From CAZWDL01 sp964632995 (GTDB lineage: Bacteria; Bacteroidota; Bacteroidia; Chitinophagales; Saprospiraceae), in NCBI GenBank assembly GCA_964632995.1, contig CAZWDL010000022.1:10518-74517 (forward strand): a DNA stretch of 64,000 nt. The letters run 5' to 3'. Position numbers and translations under genes: made by a program. This document shows, piece after piece, positions 51,255 through 60,192 of this stretch; the first letter of the stretch is position 1; each line of letters begins with the position of its first letter. The notes under the pieces were generated by a model that worked only from the letters and a program-made list of their open reading frames with translations, did no database searches and was not told the origin of the DNA.

Positions 51255-51836
51255 ATGAACACTTTAGTATTCGCCACCGGCAACCCCCACAAAGTCTCGG
51301 AAGTCAAGGCGCTGCTTAACGAGCGCTACGAAATCAAGAGCTTGAAAGACATCGGCTGCGAAGAGGACATTCCGGAGACCAGCCCCTCCCTGGAGGGCAA
51401 TGCCTTGCTGAAAGCCCGCTACGTGGTGGAGCATTACGGGCTCGACTGTTTTTCCGAAGACACCGGCCTGGAAGTAGCCGCCCTGGATGGCGAACCGGGG
51501 GTGTATTCGGCCCGGTATGCCAGCGCGGGCAAAGACCCCGAAGCCAATATTGATCTATTATTAAAAAAGCTGGAAGGGGAAGAAAACCGGTCAGCCCGTT
51601 TCCGAACCGTGATCGCCCTGATTCAGAACGGAAAGGAACACACTTTTGAAGGTATCGTCAATGGCCATATCAGCCGAAAACGTCGAGGGGAAAGCGGCTT
51701 TGGCTATGACCCTGTCTTTATTCCCGACGGTTACGAGCGCTCCTTCGCCGAAATGAGCCAGTCCGAAAAAAACGCCATCAGCCATCGCGGAAGAGCTATC
51801 CGTAATTTTCTGGCCTTTTTGCAACAGCAATCCTGA
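51255..51836 (+). CDS. rdgB: non-canonical purine NTP pyrophosphatase
   Basis: This RdgB/HAM1 house-cleaning enzyme, 193 residues, hydrolyses dITP and XTP to monophosphates. It starts MNTLVFATGNPHKVSEVKALL, the nucleotide-binding N-terminus, and contains FSEDTGLEVAALDGEPGVYSARYA and GYDPVFIPDGYERSFAEMSQSEKNAISHRGRA. It follows the HolD-like gene by 102 bases and is probably in the same unit. Confidence 0.96.
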   Translation: MNTLVFATGNPHKVSEVKALLNERYEIKSLKDIGCEEDIPETSPSLEGNALLKARYVVEHYGLDCFSEDTGLEVAALDGEPGVYSARYASAGKDPEANIDLLLKKLEGEENRSARFRTVIALIQNGKEHTFEGIVNGHISRKRRGESGFGYDPVFIPDGYERSFAEMSQSEKNAISHRGRAIRNFLAFLQQQS

Positions 51837-51909
51837 AAAACCTCTGTTTGTTGCTTTTCCGGGGAAATGTTAGTAACTTTAAAAGTTCATTGAACAGTAC
51901 AGCGGGAAA

Positions 51910-53007
51910 ATGAATGCCGAAAACTTTGCGGACATTTTAAAGAACTCTTCGCAGCTCTATCAGCTCTCTTACCAGGAACTGAAATCCCTGGTATTGCAAT
52001 ATCCCTATTGCCGCAACCTTCACTACCTGCTGTTGAGGAAAAGTCACATCAACCAGCGAGCTGATTTCGAACGCATTCTGGAAAAAACCGCAACCTACAG
52101 CATCGACCGCCGCTACCTTTACCTGGAGATGCGGGATCTGCAACCACAGGAAGACGTCTTCAGTGACAGCTTTGAACTCCGCGAAGATTACCTGGAATTA
52201 CACGATTTAACTAAGCTGGAAAAAGACCGCGAACCGATTCCGCTGCATATTCTGCGCGAGGAAGAGGAAAGCTCACTGGCGAGCTCCAATGGACAAAGCA
52301 CAGAAAAGAGCGGTCCGTTTTTCCCCGATCTGCCGGTGCAGGAAGACGAGTCCCGGCAGGAGGATTTCACCGAAGAGGAAGACTTGTTCATCCCCCCGCT
52401 CGACCTCAATGAAAGCGCAACGGAGGAACCTGCTCCGGTAGGCGGTACGGAAGTATCTCCGGAGTTGCCGTTTCACCCTGACGGGGAACTGATTCTGAAT
52501 TTTGCCGGTGGGCTCCAAGCAATTGAAACACTCGAATGGACGGAACCCGATCCCTCAGAAAGCAGGGAAGCGTTCTCTCCCGCTCCGGTCCTACTCGCAG
52601 ACCTGGCGGCAATGCAATCAGCTGTAGAGCAGTTGCATGCAGCGTCTTCTGCAGTGGGGCCGACAAAAGCAGGGATCGCCGGCCGGCCTCAGCCTAAGCC
52701 CAAATCCTCGTTCAAAAGTTGGGTGAAGCAATTTCAGCCCGACCATATGCAGCCACACCTGGACGAGTTGATGGAGAACGTCAAGCCCGTCAAGAAAACA
52801 CCGAAAAAGAAAAGCCGAGTCGCCAGTTTTGCCGAACAAAGTCTGCGTGAACACGAAGAGCTCGTTTCCGAAACGCTGGCCGGGTTACTGGTCCAGCAGG
52901 AACGCTATGAAAAAGCTATCGAAATGTACCGGCGATTAAGTTTGATTTTTCCTGAAAAAAATAGTTACTTTGCGCAGATCATTCAAGAGCTACAAAAACG
53001 ACAATAG
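51910..53007 (+). CDS. hypothetical protein with C-terminal TPR-like part
   Basis: This 365-residue protein starts with MNAENFADILKNSSQLYQLSYQELKSLVLQYPYCRNLHYLLLRKSHI, a helical domain common in Bacteroidota proteins encoded next to secG. It has a long acidic, low-complexity middle (about residues 110-225) and ends in a TPR-like pair of helices (VSETLAGLLVQQERYEKAIEMYRRLSLIFPEKNSYFAQII). Cytoplasmic. Only 2 bases separate its stop codon from the secG ATG, so the two are co-translated. Function is unknown. Confidence 0.82.
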   Translation: MNAENFADILKNSSQLYQLSYQELKSLVLQYPYCRNLHYLLLRKSHINQRADFERILEKTATYSIDRRYLYLEMRDLQPQEDVFSDSFELREDYLELHDLTKLEKDREPIPLHILREEEESSLASSNGQSTEKSGPFFPDLPVQEDESRQEDFTEEEDLFIPPLDLNESATEEPAPVGGTEVSPELPFHPDGELILNFAGGLQAIETLEWTEPDPSESREAFSPAPVLLADLAAMQSAVEQLHAASSAVGPTKAGIAGRPQPKPKSSFKSWVKQFQPDHMQPHLDELMENVKPVKKTPKKKSRVASFAEQSLREHEELVSETLAGLLVQQERYEKAIEMYRRLSLIFPEKNSYFAQIIQELQKRQ

Positions 53008-53009
53008 AT

Positions 53010-53273
53010 ATGTTGACTGCCATGACCGTCTTTATCGCCCTGATTTGCGTTTTGCTGATGGGAGCCATTCTGATTCAGAATCCCAAAGGCGGAGGTGTTG
53101 ACGCCACTTTCGGCGGCTCGCAAGCTAATCAGATGTTTGGCGCAGCCAAATCTACCGATTTTATTGAAAAAATTACCTGGTATCTGGCTATCGTCCTGTT
53201 TGTGCTGTGTATCGTTACAGCGCTTATGGTGGGCGAACCCGGCGCCGCTTCCGAGCAGCTGCTTACGCAGTAA
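53010..53273 (+). CDS. secG: preprotein translocase subunit SecG
   Basis: This small inner-membrane subunit of the SecYEG channel has 87 residues: two hydrophobic helices (TAMTVFIALICVLLMGAILIQ and WYLAIVLFVLCIVTALMV) flanking the conserved loop NPKGGGVDATFGGSQANQMFGA. It is followed by a strong terminator. Confidence 0.93.
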   Translation: MLTAMTVFIALICVLLMGAILIQNPKGGGVDATFGGSQANQMFGAAKSTDFIEKITWYLAIVLFVLCIVTALMVGEPGAASEQLLTQ

Positions 53274-53292
53274 CCGGCTCTCATATAAATCG

Positions 53293-53340
53293 AAAAAAGA
53301 CCTGGTAGTCGACCCCTATCGATTACCAGGTCTTTTTTTT
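53293..53340 (+). terminator. intrinsic terminator after secG
   Basis: GACCTGGTA/TACCAGGTC extended by A/T pairs (arms 53293-53307 and 53324-53340), ending in eight T. It lies 20 bases past the secG stop codon. Confidence 0.9.
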
Positions 53341-53573
53341 GACTATGCCTCACCCGGTAAATGCAGTTCTAATGAGATCATAGACCATCTGTATTTCGAC
53401 CTGAAAGCTTGCCAATTTGGCAACCATGCCTGGCAGATGACCGCGTTTTTCATCCCATAAACTGACAAAAACTGCAATAATGTCATGTAATCGGGATTTG
53501 GCACAAGGTATGATAGTAAATCAATATTGAATTCAAATCATTATTCAACTGCTTAAATAAAATCGATTGCACT
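53341..53573. other. promoter region of groESL
   Basis: This 233-base region precedes groES. I see no CIRCE inverted repeat (TTAGCACTC-N9-GAGTGCTAA) here. A segment TTTGGCACAAGGTATGATAG at 53496 weakly resembles a -24/-12 promoter in its GG half only. Confidence 0.4.
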
Positions 53574-53855
53574 ATGAGTATGAAGCCCATCAATGACAGA
53601 GTCGTTGTCAAGCCCTCCGCGGCTGAAGAGAAGACGGCTGGTGGCATTATTATTCCCGACACCGCTAAGGAGAAGCCTCAGCGCGGCGAGATCGTCGCCG
53701 TTGGTCCCGGTAAAGAAGGCAATTCGATGACCGTTCAGATCGGTGACATAGTTCTCTATGGTAAATACGCCGGCCAGGAACTCAACTACAACGGCGAGGA
53801 TTACCTCATCATGCGTGAAGATGACATCCTGATCGTCCTGGAAAACGGTCAATGA
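53574..53855 (+). CDS. groES: co-chaperonin GroES
   Basis: This 93-residue protein has the mobile loop and roof loop of GroES: KPINDRVVVKPSAAEEKTAGGIIIPDTAKEKPQRGEIVAVGPG, then VLYGKYAGQELNYNGEDYLIMREDDIL. It caps GroEL during protein folding. It is followed by groEL after 65 bases in the usual order. Confidence 0.98.
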   Translation: MSMKPINDRVVVKPSAAEEKTAGGIIIPDTAKEKPQRGEIVAVGPGKEGNSMTVQIGDIVLYGKYAGQELNYNGEDYLIMREDDILIVLENGQ

Positions 53856-53920
53856 GCTGAACACCGCACTGCTTAATTCTTTTTTATTAAAAACCGAACA
53901 ACACAAAATTTAAATCTGAT

Positions 53921-55564
53921 ATGGCTAAAGAAATTAGCTTTGAAAGAACAGCAAGAGAAAAACTGCGCACCGGGGTCGACGCTCTGGCCAACGCCGTTAA
54001 AGTGACGCTGGGCCCCAAAGGACGCAACGTCGTGTTGCAGAAAAGCTTCGGCGCTCCCCAGATCACTAAGGACGGCGTGACCGTCGCCAAGGAAATCGAA
54101 CTGGAGGACCCCGTAGAGAACATGGGCGCTCAAATGGTGAAAGAAGTTGCCTCCAAAACAGCAGATATCGCCGGTGACGGCACCACGACAGCCACTGTGC
54201 TGGCACAGGCCATGATCACCGCCGGGCTGAAAAACGTTACTGCCGGCGCCAATCCGATGGACCTCAAGCGCGGCATCGATAAAGCAGTAAAGGCGGTTAT
54301 CGCTAACCTGCAGGAGCAGTCGGAAGTAATCGGCGACGATTTTGAAAAAATCAAGCAGGTGGGCTCCATTTCCGCTAACAACGATGAGCAGATCGGCCAA
54401 CTGATCGCCGACGCGATGAAGCGCGTTTCCAAAGACGGTGTCATCACCGTAGAGGAAGCCAAAGGAACGGACACCTATGTCGATGAAGTACTGGGTATGC
54501 AGTTCGATCGCGGCTATCTCTCTCCCTACTTCGTGACCAACACCGAAGATATGGTCACCGAATATGAGGATCCGCTGATCCTGATCCATGACAAGAAGAT
54601 CTCCAACATGCAGGACATCGTGCCCATCCTCGAAAAGGTTGTCGGCGCCGGTCGTTCGCTACTGATCATCGCGGAGGATATAGAAAGCCAGGCACTCGGC
54701 GTACTCGTCGTCAACCGCCTGCGTGCCAACCTGAAGGTCGTCGCTGTTAAGGCGCCCGGTTTTGGCGACCGTCGTAAGGCCATGCTGGAAGACATCGCCA
54801 TCCTCACCGGCGGCACCGTCATCAGTGAAGAAAAAGGTTACAAACTGGAAAACGCTGAGATGGAACACCTCGGCTCGGCCGAAAAGATCACGATCGACAA
54901 AGACAATACGACGATCGTCAATGGTCGCGGCTCCGATGAGATGATCGAAGCCCGCATTAACCAGATCAAGCAACAAACCGAAAGCACCACCTCGGACTAC
55001 GATCGCGAAAAACTGCAGGAGCGCCTGGCCAAACTGGCCGGCGGGGTAGCCGTACTCTATGTCGGCGCTGCTACCGAAGTGGAAATGAAAGAGAAGAAAG
55101 ATCGCGTAGACGACGCCCTGCACGCCACGCGCGCAGCCGTCGAGGAAGGCATCGTTGCCGGTGGAGGCGTCGCCCTCGTCCGTACTATCGCAGCGCTGAA
55201 AAACCTCAAGGGAGAGAACGAAGATGAGACCATTGGCGTCCAGATCGTTCGCAAATCCCTGGAAGCGCCGCTACGCATCATCGCCAATAACGCCGGCATG
55301 GAAGGCTCGGTCATCCTGCAGCGCGTGATGAACAGCAAAGGCAGCACGGGATACAATGCCCGTACCGATAAATTTGAAGACCTGAAAAAGGCCGGCGTCA
55401 TCGACCCGACCAAGGTAACCCGCATCGCACTCGAGAATGCCGGCTCTATTGCTGGTATGGTGCTGACCACGGAGGTTGTCGTCAACGACAAACCGGAAAA
55501 AGAAAACGGTCAGATGCCCGCAGGCGGCGGCGGTATGCCCGGAGGCATGCCCGGCATGATGTAA
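53921..55564 (+). CDS. groEL: chaperonin GroEL
   Basis: This 547-residue 60-kDa chaperonin has the ATP-binding VTLGPKGRNVVLQKSFGAPQITKDGVTVAKEIELEDP and GDGTTTATVLAQ motifs and the typical C-terminal Gly-Met tail (GGGMPGGMPGMM). It folds proteins in a double ring with GroES. The gene ends with a clean terminator 40 bases later. Confidence 0.98.
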   Translation: MAKEISFERTAREKLRTGVDALANAVKVTLGPKGRNVVLQKSFGAPQITKDGVTVAKEIELEDPVENMGAQMVKEVASKTADIAGDGTTTATVLAQAMITAGLKNVTAGANPMDLKRGIDKAVKAVIANLQEQSEVIGDDFEKIKQVGSISANNDEQIGQLIADAMKRVSKDGVITVEEAKGTDTYVDEVLGMQFDRGYLSPYFVTNTEDMVTEYEDPLILIHDKKISNMQDIVPILEKVVGAGRSLLIIAEDIESQALGVLVVNRLRANLKVVAVKAPGFGDRRKAMLEDIAILTGGTVISEEKGYKLENAEMEHLGSAEKITIDKDNTTIVNGRGSDEMIEARINQIKQQTESTTSDYDREKLQERLAKLAGGVAVLYVGAATEVEMKEKKDRVDDALHATRAAVEEGIVAGGGVALVRTIAALKNLKGENEDETIGVQIVRKSLEAPLRIIANNAGMEGSVILQRVMNSKGSTGYNARTDKFEDLKKAGVIDPTKVTRIALENAGSIAGMVLTTEVVVNDKPEKENGQMPAGGGGMPGGMPGMM

Positions 55565-55603
55565 TATCAGCTCTTCTTAAAAGAACTGTCTGTTAAAGCT
55601 TCT

Positions 55604-55636
55604 AAGTCCTTTCGCTCTTTGCGAAAGGACTTTTTT
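55604..55636 (+). terminator. intrinsic terminator after groEL
   Basis: A perfect 12-bp stem AAGTCCTTTCGC/GCGAAAGGACTT (55604-55615 with 55621-55632, TCTTT loop) is followed by a T-run to 55636. Confidence 0.93.
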
Positions 55637-55825
55637 ATTTGGGGAGCCCGGGGCAAAAGTATTGAAAGAGAAGGATGATGAGCTGGATAACAGTTGGGTT
55701 AGGTAAACATCAAACTGAAGGCAAATGTTGAAATGAAGGGATGAACAGGAATGCAGTACAGATCATTTTCGTATCAACTGTTGTCCAGGAAATGATTTGC
55801 CCCATTCAAACTAAAACTTCCTACT

Positions 55826-57223
55826 ATGCCAGAGGCGCCGGAAGAAGGAAAAGTAATCAAGGTGAGGGGGGGTGTAGTGGATGTGCGCTTCAGTCATCAA
55901 CTGCCGCTCATCAATACTATACTACGCACCGGAAAAGAAGGCCGGGTTGTCCTGGAGGTACAGTCTCAGTTAAATGCAAAAGTGGTGCGCAGCATCGCTC
56001 TGACGCCCACCGAGGGCCTGGCCAGAGGAATGAAAGTCGAAAATACCGGTTCTCCCCTTCTGGCACCGGTAGGCTCTGCTATTCTCTCCCGCATGTTTAA
56101 TGTTTTCGGGCAACCGATTGACCACAAGCCGCCACTGTCCGATGTGGCGTGGCGATCCGTACACCAGGCGCCTCCTTCTCTGGAAAAACGCTCTACCGTC
56201 ACCGAAGTATTCGAAACGGGCATTAAAGTCATCGACGTGCTGACCCCCCTGGAAAGAGGCGGTAAAGCCGGCCTCTTTGGCGGCGCCGGTGTGGGGAAAA
56301 CCGTTCTGCTGACCGAAATGATCCACAATATGGTGGGACACCACGAGGGTGTCAGTATCTTTTGCGGTATCGGCGAACGTTGCCGCGAGGGAGAGGAACT
56401 TTATCACGAGATGAAAGACGCCGGCGTTTTGCCCAATATGGTTCTGATATTCGGGCAAATGAACCAGTTGCCCGGCAACCGGTTCCGGGTAGGACACACC
56501 GCCCTCACCATGGCCGAATATTTCCGGGATGATGAACGGCGCGACGTGCTGCTGCTCATCGATAATATTTTCCGCTTTATTCAGGCCGGTATGGAAGTTT
56601 CCGGACTGATGGGACAAATGCCTTCCCGGCTCGGCTATCAGCCGACGATGGGCACGGAGTTGTCAAAACTGGAAGAACGAATCGCCAATACGGACAAAGG
56701 TGCTATCACCTCCATTCAGGCCGTATATGTACCGGCCGACGACCTGACCGACCCGGCCGCGGTACACACCTTCTCACACTTGTCAGCCTCCATCGTTTTG
56801 TCGCGCAAACGCGCCAGTGAAGGGCTCTACCCTGCCGTTGACCCGCTGCAATCCAATTCAAAAATGGCTACTCCCAGTGTCATCGGAGAACGGCACTACC
56901 AGCTGAGCCAGGATATTCGCCGCACCCTGGCCCAATACGAAGAACTCAAGGATATTATCGCCATGCTGGGTCTGGAGCAACTCTCTATCAGAGATCGCCG
57001 GATAGTGAACCGGGCCCGCCGCCTGGAAAGATTTCTCACACAACCCTTCTACACCACCGAACGATTTAGCAATATCAAAGGAACTACGGTCAGTCTGGAG
57101 GAGGCCCTCGATGGTTGTGAACGCATCTTGCAGGATGAGTTTAAAGATTATCCTGAAAGTACACTTTATATGATCGGAAATGTGGATGAAGCAAGGGAGA
57201 AACGGAAAGAAACACAGCAATAG
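55826..57223 (+). CDS. atpD: N-ATPase (alternate F1Fo) beta subunit
   Basis: This 465-residue catalytic subunit has Walker A GGAGVGKT (152-159, Lys158) and GERCREGEELYHEM, where the usual GER-T/S has Cys, then LLLIDNIFRFIQAGMEVSGLMGQMPSRLGYQPTMG. The N-terminus (PEAPEEGKVIKVRGGVVDVRF) and the genes that follow identify the alternate or N-ATPase family rather than a standard ATP synthase. It is the first gene of a nine-gene operon that starts 190 bases after the groEL terminator. Its promoter is not clear. Confidence 0.95.
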   Translation: MPEAPEEGKVIKVRGGVVDVRFSHQLPLINTILRTGKEGRVVLEVQSQLNAKVVRSIALTPTEGLARGMKVENTGSPLLAPVGSAILSRMFNVFGQPIDHKPPLSDVAWRSVHQAPPSLEKRSTVTEVFETGIKVIDVLTPLERGGKAGLFGGAGVGKTVLLTEMIHNMVGHHEGVSIFCGIGERCREGEELYHEMKDAGVLPNMVLIFGQMNQLPGNRFRVGHTALTMAEYFRDDERRDVLLLIDNIFRFIQAGMEVSGLMGQMPSRLGYQPTMGTELSKLEERIANTDKGAITSIQAVYVPADDLTDPAAVHTFSHLSASIVLSRKRASEGLYPAVDPLQSNSKMATPSVIGERHYQLSQDIRRTLAQYEELKDIIAMLGLEQLSIRDRRIVNRARRLERFLTQPFYTTERFSNIKGTTVSLEEALDGCERILQDEFKDYPESTLYMIGNVDEAREKRKETQQ

Positions 57224-57255
57224 CCGAAAACGGAAGCTTTTTATAAAAATCAACG

Positions 57256-57660
57256 ATGGAATACGAATCGATGGATCTCAAAATACTACTTCCCTTTAGG
57301 GTTTTTGACAGGATAACCGGGGTCAAGCGCATCATTGCGGAAACCAGCCGGGGCGCCTACGGTATTCTACCCAACCGGCTGGATGGCGTAGCGGCTCTCA
57401 CGCCGGGTATTTTAACCTACGAAACAGAAGCGGCGGGTGAAGTTCACCTTGCCATCGATGAAGGTATTCTGGTAAAAGCCGGGGCGGAGGTGTTGGTTTC
57501 CGTACGCAAAGCTATCGGCGGAAAAGAACTGGGACAGTTGCACGAAGCAGTAGAACAGCAATTTCTTGAACTGGAGGAACGGGAAAAGGATGTTCGTTCG
57601 GTATTGGTAAAACTGGAAACCGGGTTTATCCGGCAACTGCAGGAGTTATACAGGGATTAA
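57256..57660 (+). CDS. atpC: N-ATPase epsilon subunit
   Basis: This 134-residue protein has the beta-sandwich of F1 epsilon (DLKILLPFRVFDRITGVKRIIAETSRGAYGILPNRLDGVAALTPGILTYE) and a C-terminal helical part (AVEQQFLELEEREKDVRSVLVKLETGFIRQLQEL). Unlike in F-ATPases, epsilon follows beta here and the C-terminal hairpin is long. ATG 57271 (MDLKILLP) is an alternative start. Confidence 0.88.
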   Translation: MEYESMDLKILLPFRVFDRITGVKRIIAETSRGAYGILPNRLDGVAALTPGILTYETEAAGEVHLAIDEGILVKAGAEVLVSVRKAIGGKELGQLHEAVEQQFLELEEREKDVRSVLVKLETGFIRQLQELYRD

Positions 57661-57717
57661 GGTCACCCAGTCCTATCCCTAGTGGTGAGAAGGAGGACAA
57701 CCATTCAAACCTCAGCT

Positions 57718-58062
57718 ATGGAAGAAAACGAGACAAACGATAAGCAGGCCTTCCAACGGCAGGTGAGCAAAAAAGAGTCGCGCAAGCTGAAAGCAAAGCA
57801 AGGTGACAAGCAAAGCGCTTTACAAGGTTTCGGGGTTTTCGGGCTTATCGGATGGTCGGTTGCCGTACCGACCGTACTACTGACCTTACTGGGGCTTTGG
57901 CTGGATGAGCAAATTGCCGGCGAGCGCTCCTATACCCTTGCGCTGTTACTTGCCGGTTTGATGCTCGGTTGTTTGAATGCCTGGTACTGGGTGAGCCGTA
58001 AAATGGAGGAGATAAAAGAACAGGACCAGGAAGAACCTTCTAAAACTACTGAAGATGAATGA
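57718..58062 (+). CDS. atpQ: N-ATPase AtpQ (AtpI-like) membrane protein
   Basis: This 114-residue protein has two hydrophobic segments (VFGLIGWSVAVPTVLLTLLGLWLDE and LALLLAGLMLGCLNAWYWVSR) with acidic ends. It sits where AtpQ, the AtpI-like assembly protein, is found in N-ATPase operons. The frame reaches back to a GTG at 57682, but ATG 57718 is preferred. A GGAGG sequence at 57692-57696 is too far (about 21 bases) to serve this ATG normally; an in-frame ATT at 57703 is spaced better, but ATT starts are rare. Confidence 0.82.
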   Translation: MEENETNDKQAFQRQVSKKESRKLKAKQGDKQSALQGFGVFGLIGWSVAVPTVLLTLLGLWLDEQIAGERSYTLALLLAGLMLGCLNAWYWVSRKMEEIKEQDQEEPSKTTEDE

Positions 58063-58360
58063 ATTCAGCATGCTCTTATTATCCTTGGTCACCGGCCTTT
58101 TACTCGGCTTCCTCTTTTTTGGCGGTCTCTGGCTTACTATTAAAAAAGGCGTATCCTCCCGGTATGCGTTTATCTGGTTTACAGCCAGCCTTTTATTAAG
58201 GACCGGCATTGTGGTGGCCGGATTTTATTTCGTAGCGGGAGACCGCTGGGACCGGTTGCTGGTCTGTCTGGCCGGATTCCTCATCGCCCGTTTCCTTTTC
58301 ACCTGCTTCACTAAATTAAGGGAAGAACAGGCTTCCCTGATAAAAAAAGAACCATCATGA
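58055..58360 (+). CDS. atpR: N-ATPase AtpR membrane protein
   Basis: This 101-residue protein has three hydrophobic segments (LLLSLVTGLLLGFLFFGGLWLTI, AFIWFTASLLLRTGIVVAGFYFVAG, LLVCLAGFLIARFLFTCF) and an Arg within LLLRTGIV. AtpR is specific to N-ATPase operons and is proposed to aid c-ring assembly. Its ATG overlaps the end of AtpQ by 8 bases. Confidence 0.85.
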   Translation: MNEFSMLLLSLVTGLLLGFLFFGGLWLTIKKGVSSRYAFIWFTASLLLRTGIVVAGFYFVAGDRWDRLLVCLAGFLIARFLFTCFTKLREEQASLIKKEPS

Positions 58361-59088
58361 ACATAAGCCCCGACGCGCAAATACTGTGGGAATACGGCTT
58401 CTTCAAGCTGAACATCACGATTCTGGGTACCTGGGGATTAATGTCGATCATGCTGCTGGGTTCCTGGCTGATCACCCGCCGTCTGACGACGGGTATAGAG
58501 ATTTCACGCTGGCAAAGCGCCCTGGAGATTATCGTCTTAACGATTGAAAAACAAATTAGAGAAGTCGGTATCCCCGAAACGGAGCGGTACCTGCCTTTTC
58601 TGGGCACGCTGTTTTTACTGATAGCCACAGCCGGTCTTTTAACGATCGTACCCGGGTACGTTCCTCCCACGAGTTCTCTGTCGACAACTGCTGCGCTGGC
58701 CATCTGTGTCTTCTTCGCCGTTCCGTTTTTCGGTATCGCCAAATCCGGATTGATCGGCTACCTGAAGACTTACCTTCAACCTACCTTTATCATGTTACCC
58801 TTCAATATCATCAGCGAAGTTTCGCGTACCATAGCGCTGGCCATACGCCTGTTCGGCAATATGATGAGTGGGGTGATGATACTGAGTATTCTGTTGTCTA
58901 TCGCTCCTTTTTTCTTTCCTGTTCTGATGAACCTGCTGGGATTACTCACCGGCATGGTACAGGCCTATATTTTCAGTATTCTAGCCGCCGTTTTCATTGC
59001 CGCCGCGATAAGAGAAGAAGCGGAGAAGAAGGACTCCGGAAAGCATTCAAAAAATTCTACAACCATAAAAACATCAAACGATGGATAG
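58357..59088 (+). CDS. atpB: N-ATPase a subunit
   Basis: This 243-residue stator membrane subunit has about five hydrophobic helices and the conserved ion-path Arg in IRLFGNMMSGVM, with the C-terminal helix GLLTGMVQAYIFSILAAVFIAAAI. It starts 4 bases inside AtpR (ATGA overlap), coupling translation. Ions pass between it and the c ring. Confidence 0.94.
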   Translation: MNISPDAQILWEYGFFKLNITILGTWGLMSIMLLGSWLITRRLTTGIEISRWQSALEIIVLTIEKQIREVGIPETERYLPFLGTLFLLIATAGLLTIVPGYVPPTSSLSTTAALAICVFFAVPFFGIAKSGLIGYLKTYLQPTFIMLPFNIISEVSRTIALAIRLFGNMMSGVMILSILLSIAPFFFPVLMNLLGLLTGMVQAYIFSILAAVFIAAAIREEAEKKDSGKHSKNSTTIKTSNDG

Positions 59089-59347
59089 TGCAACAATTAT
59101 TGGCATCGTATCTATAGCCACCTCCGGCTTTATTATGGGTATCGGCTGTATCGCGCCAGCGCTGGCTGAAGGGAGGGCGGTAGCCAACGCCCTGAGCTCT
59201 CTTGCCCAGCAACCCGATGCGTCCAACACTATTACAAGAACCTTATTTGTCGGACTGGCCATGATAGAGTCCACCGCGATATACTGTTTTGTCATCGCGA
59301 TGATTCTCATCTTTGCCAACCCGTTCTGGAACCAGTTTATCAGCTGA
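59081..59347 (+). CDS. atpE: N-ATPase c subunit (sodium-type)
   Basis: This 88-residue hairpin of two helices has the ion-binding set Glu30 (AEGRAV), Glu63, Ser64, Thr65 (MIESTAIY) and Tyr68. By position these match the sodium-binding Gln32, Glu65, Ser66, Thr67, Tyr70 of the Ilyobacter tartaricus c ring, with Glu replacing the Gln in helix 1. Glu in helix 1 plus EST is the N-ATPase pattern. Its ATG lies 8 bases inside atpB. Sodium use is inferred from these residues. Confidence 0.95.
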   Translation: MDSATIIGIVSIATSGFIMGIGCIAPALAEGRAVANALSSLAQQPDASNTITRTLFVGLAMIESTAIYCFVIAMILIFANPFWNQFIS

Positions 59348-59376
59348 GTGCCCGGATACTTTTTAAGATCAAGCCT

Positions 59377-60192
59377 ATGTTAATTGATTGGTTCACCGTT
59401 ATTGCGCAAGCCGTCAACTTCCTCATCCTGGTCTGGCTGTTGAAACGATTTCTCTATACCCCCATCCTGAATGCCATTCACGAGCGGGAGGAAAAGATCA
59501 AAAGCAAGCTTGAGCATGCGGAAAACGAGCTGGCCGAAGCGAAGGAGGAAAAAGCGGAATTCCATCGCAAAAATGAGAAATTCGAACAGCGGCGGGAATC
59601 CATGCTTAGTGAAGCTACCGAGGAAGCGGACACTCTTCGCAGACGACGGCTGGAAGAAGCCAGAAAAGAAGCGGAAGCACTGCGGAAGCAGCTGGAAGCT
59701 TCCTTTAGGGAAGAACAGGAAAACCTCAGCCGGGAAATCGTCGAGCGTACCCAACGAGAGGTATTTGCTATCGCACAAAAAGTTTTATCTGACCTGGCTT
59801 CCGCCAAGCTCGAAGAACACATTACGGATGTTTTTCTGCGACAGCTCCGGGAGATGGAAAAAGCGGAAAAAGAATCGCTGGAAGCGGCCCTCATCCGTTC
59901 TCCTCGCGATACCGTTGTGCGAAGCGCTTTTGAAATACCTGCCGGACAACGTCGTAAGGTTGAAACCGCGTTGACCCAAATAGCCGGTACCAATATTGAA
60001 CTCAGTTTTGAAAAGACGCCCCGGCTTATTGGCGGCGTAACGCTTACAGCCGGTGGCTATAAAGTGAGCTGGAGTATTAAGGATTACCTCCGTTCCCTGG
60101 AAAGTATGATCGGTGAATTGATTGACCAGGAACAGGAGCAGTCCTCCGAACCGATAACCAAAACAGCGCCCAATGAATCCTCGGCAAGATAA
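59377..60192 (+). CDS. atpF: N-ATPase b subunit with delta-like C-terminus
   Basis: This 271-residue protein is much longer than a standard b subunit (about 160). An N-terminal transmembrane helix (FTVIAQAVNFLILVWLLKRFLY) is followed by a long charged coiled coil (about residues 30-170) and a C-terminal part with ETALTQIAGTNIELSFEKTPRLIGGVTLTAGGYKVSWSIKDYLRSLE, which resembles the strand and last helix of the delta subunit. Since no separate delta gene is present, this C-terminus may replace it. It overlaps atpA by 20 bases. Confidence 0.9.
   Translation: MLIDWFTVIAQAVNFLILVWLLKRFLYTPILNAIHEREEKIKSKLEHAENELAEAKEEKAEFHRKNEKFEQRRESMLSEATEEADTLRRRRLEEARKEAEALRKQLEASFREEQENLSREIVERTQREVFAIAQKVLSDLASAKLEEHITDVFLRQLREMEKAEKESLEAALIRSPRDTVVRSAFEIPAGQRRKVETALTQIAGTNIELSFEKTPRLIGGVTLTAGGYKVSWSIKDYLRSLESMIGELIDQEQEQSSEPITKTAPNESSAR

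Noticed and set aside
53341..53573. CIRCE or sigma-54 control of groESL
   Set aside because: No TTAGCACTC-N9-GAGTGCTAA repeat is present. The TTTGGCAC at 53496 has only the GG half of a -24/-12 promoter; the GC half is missing.
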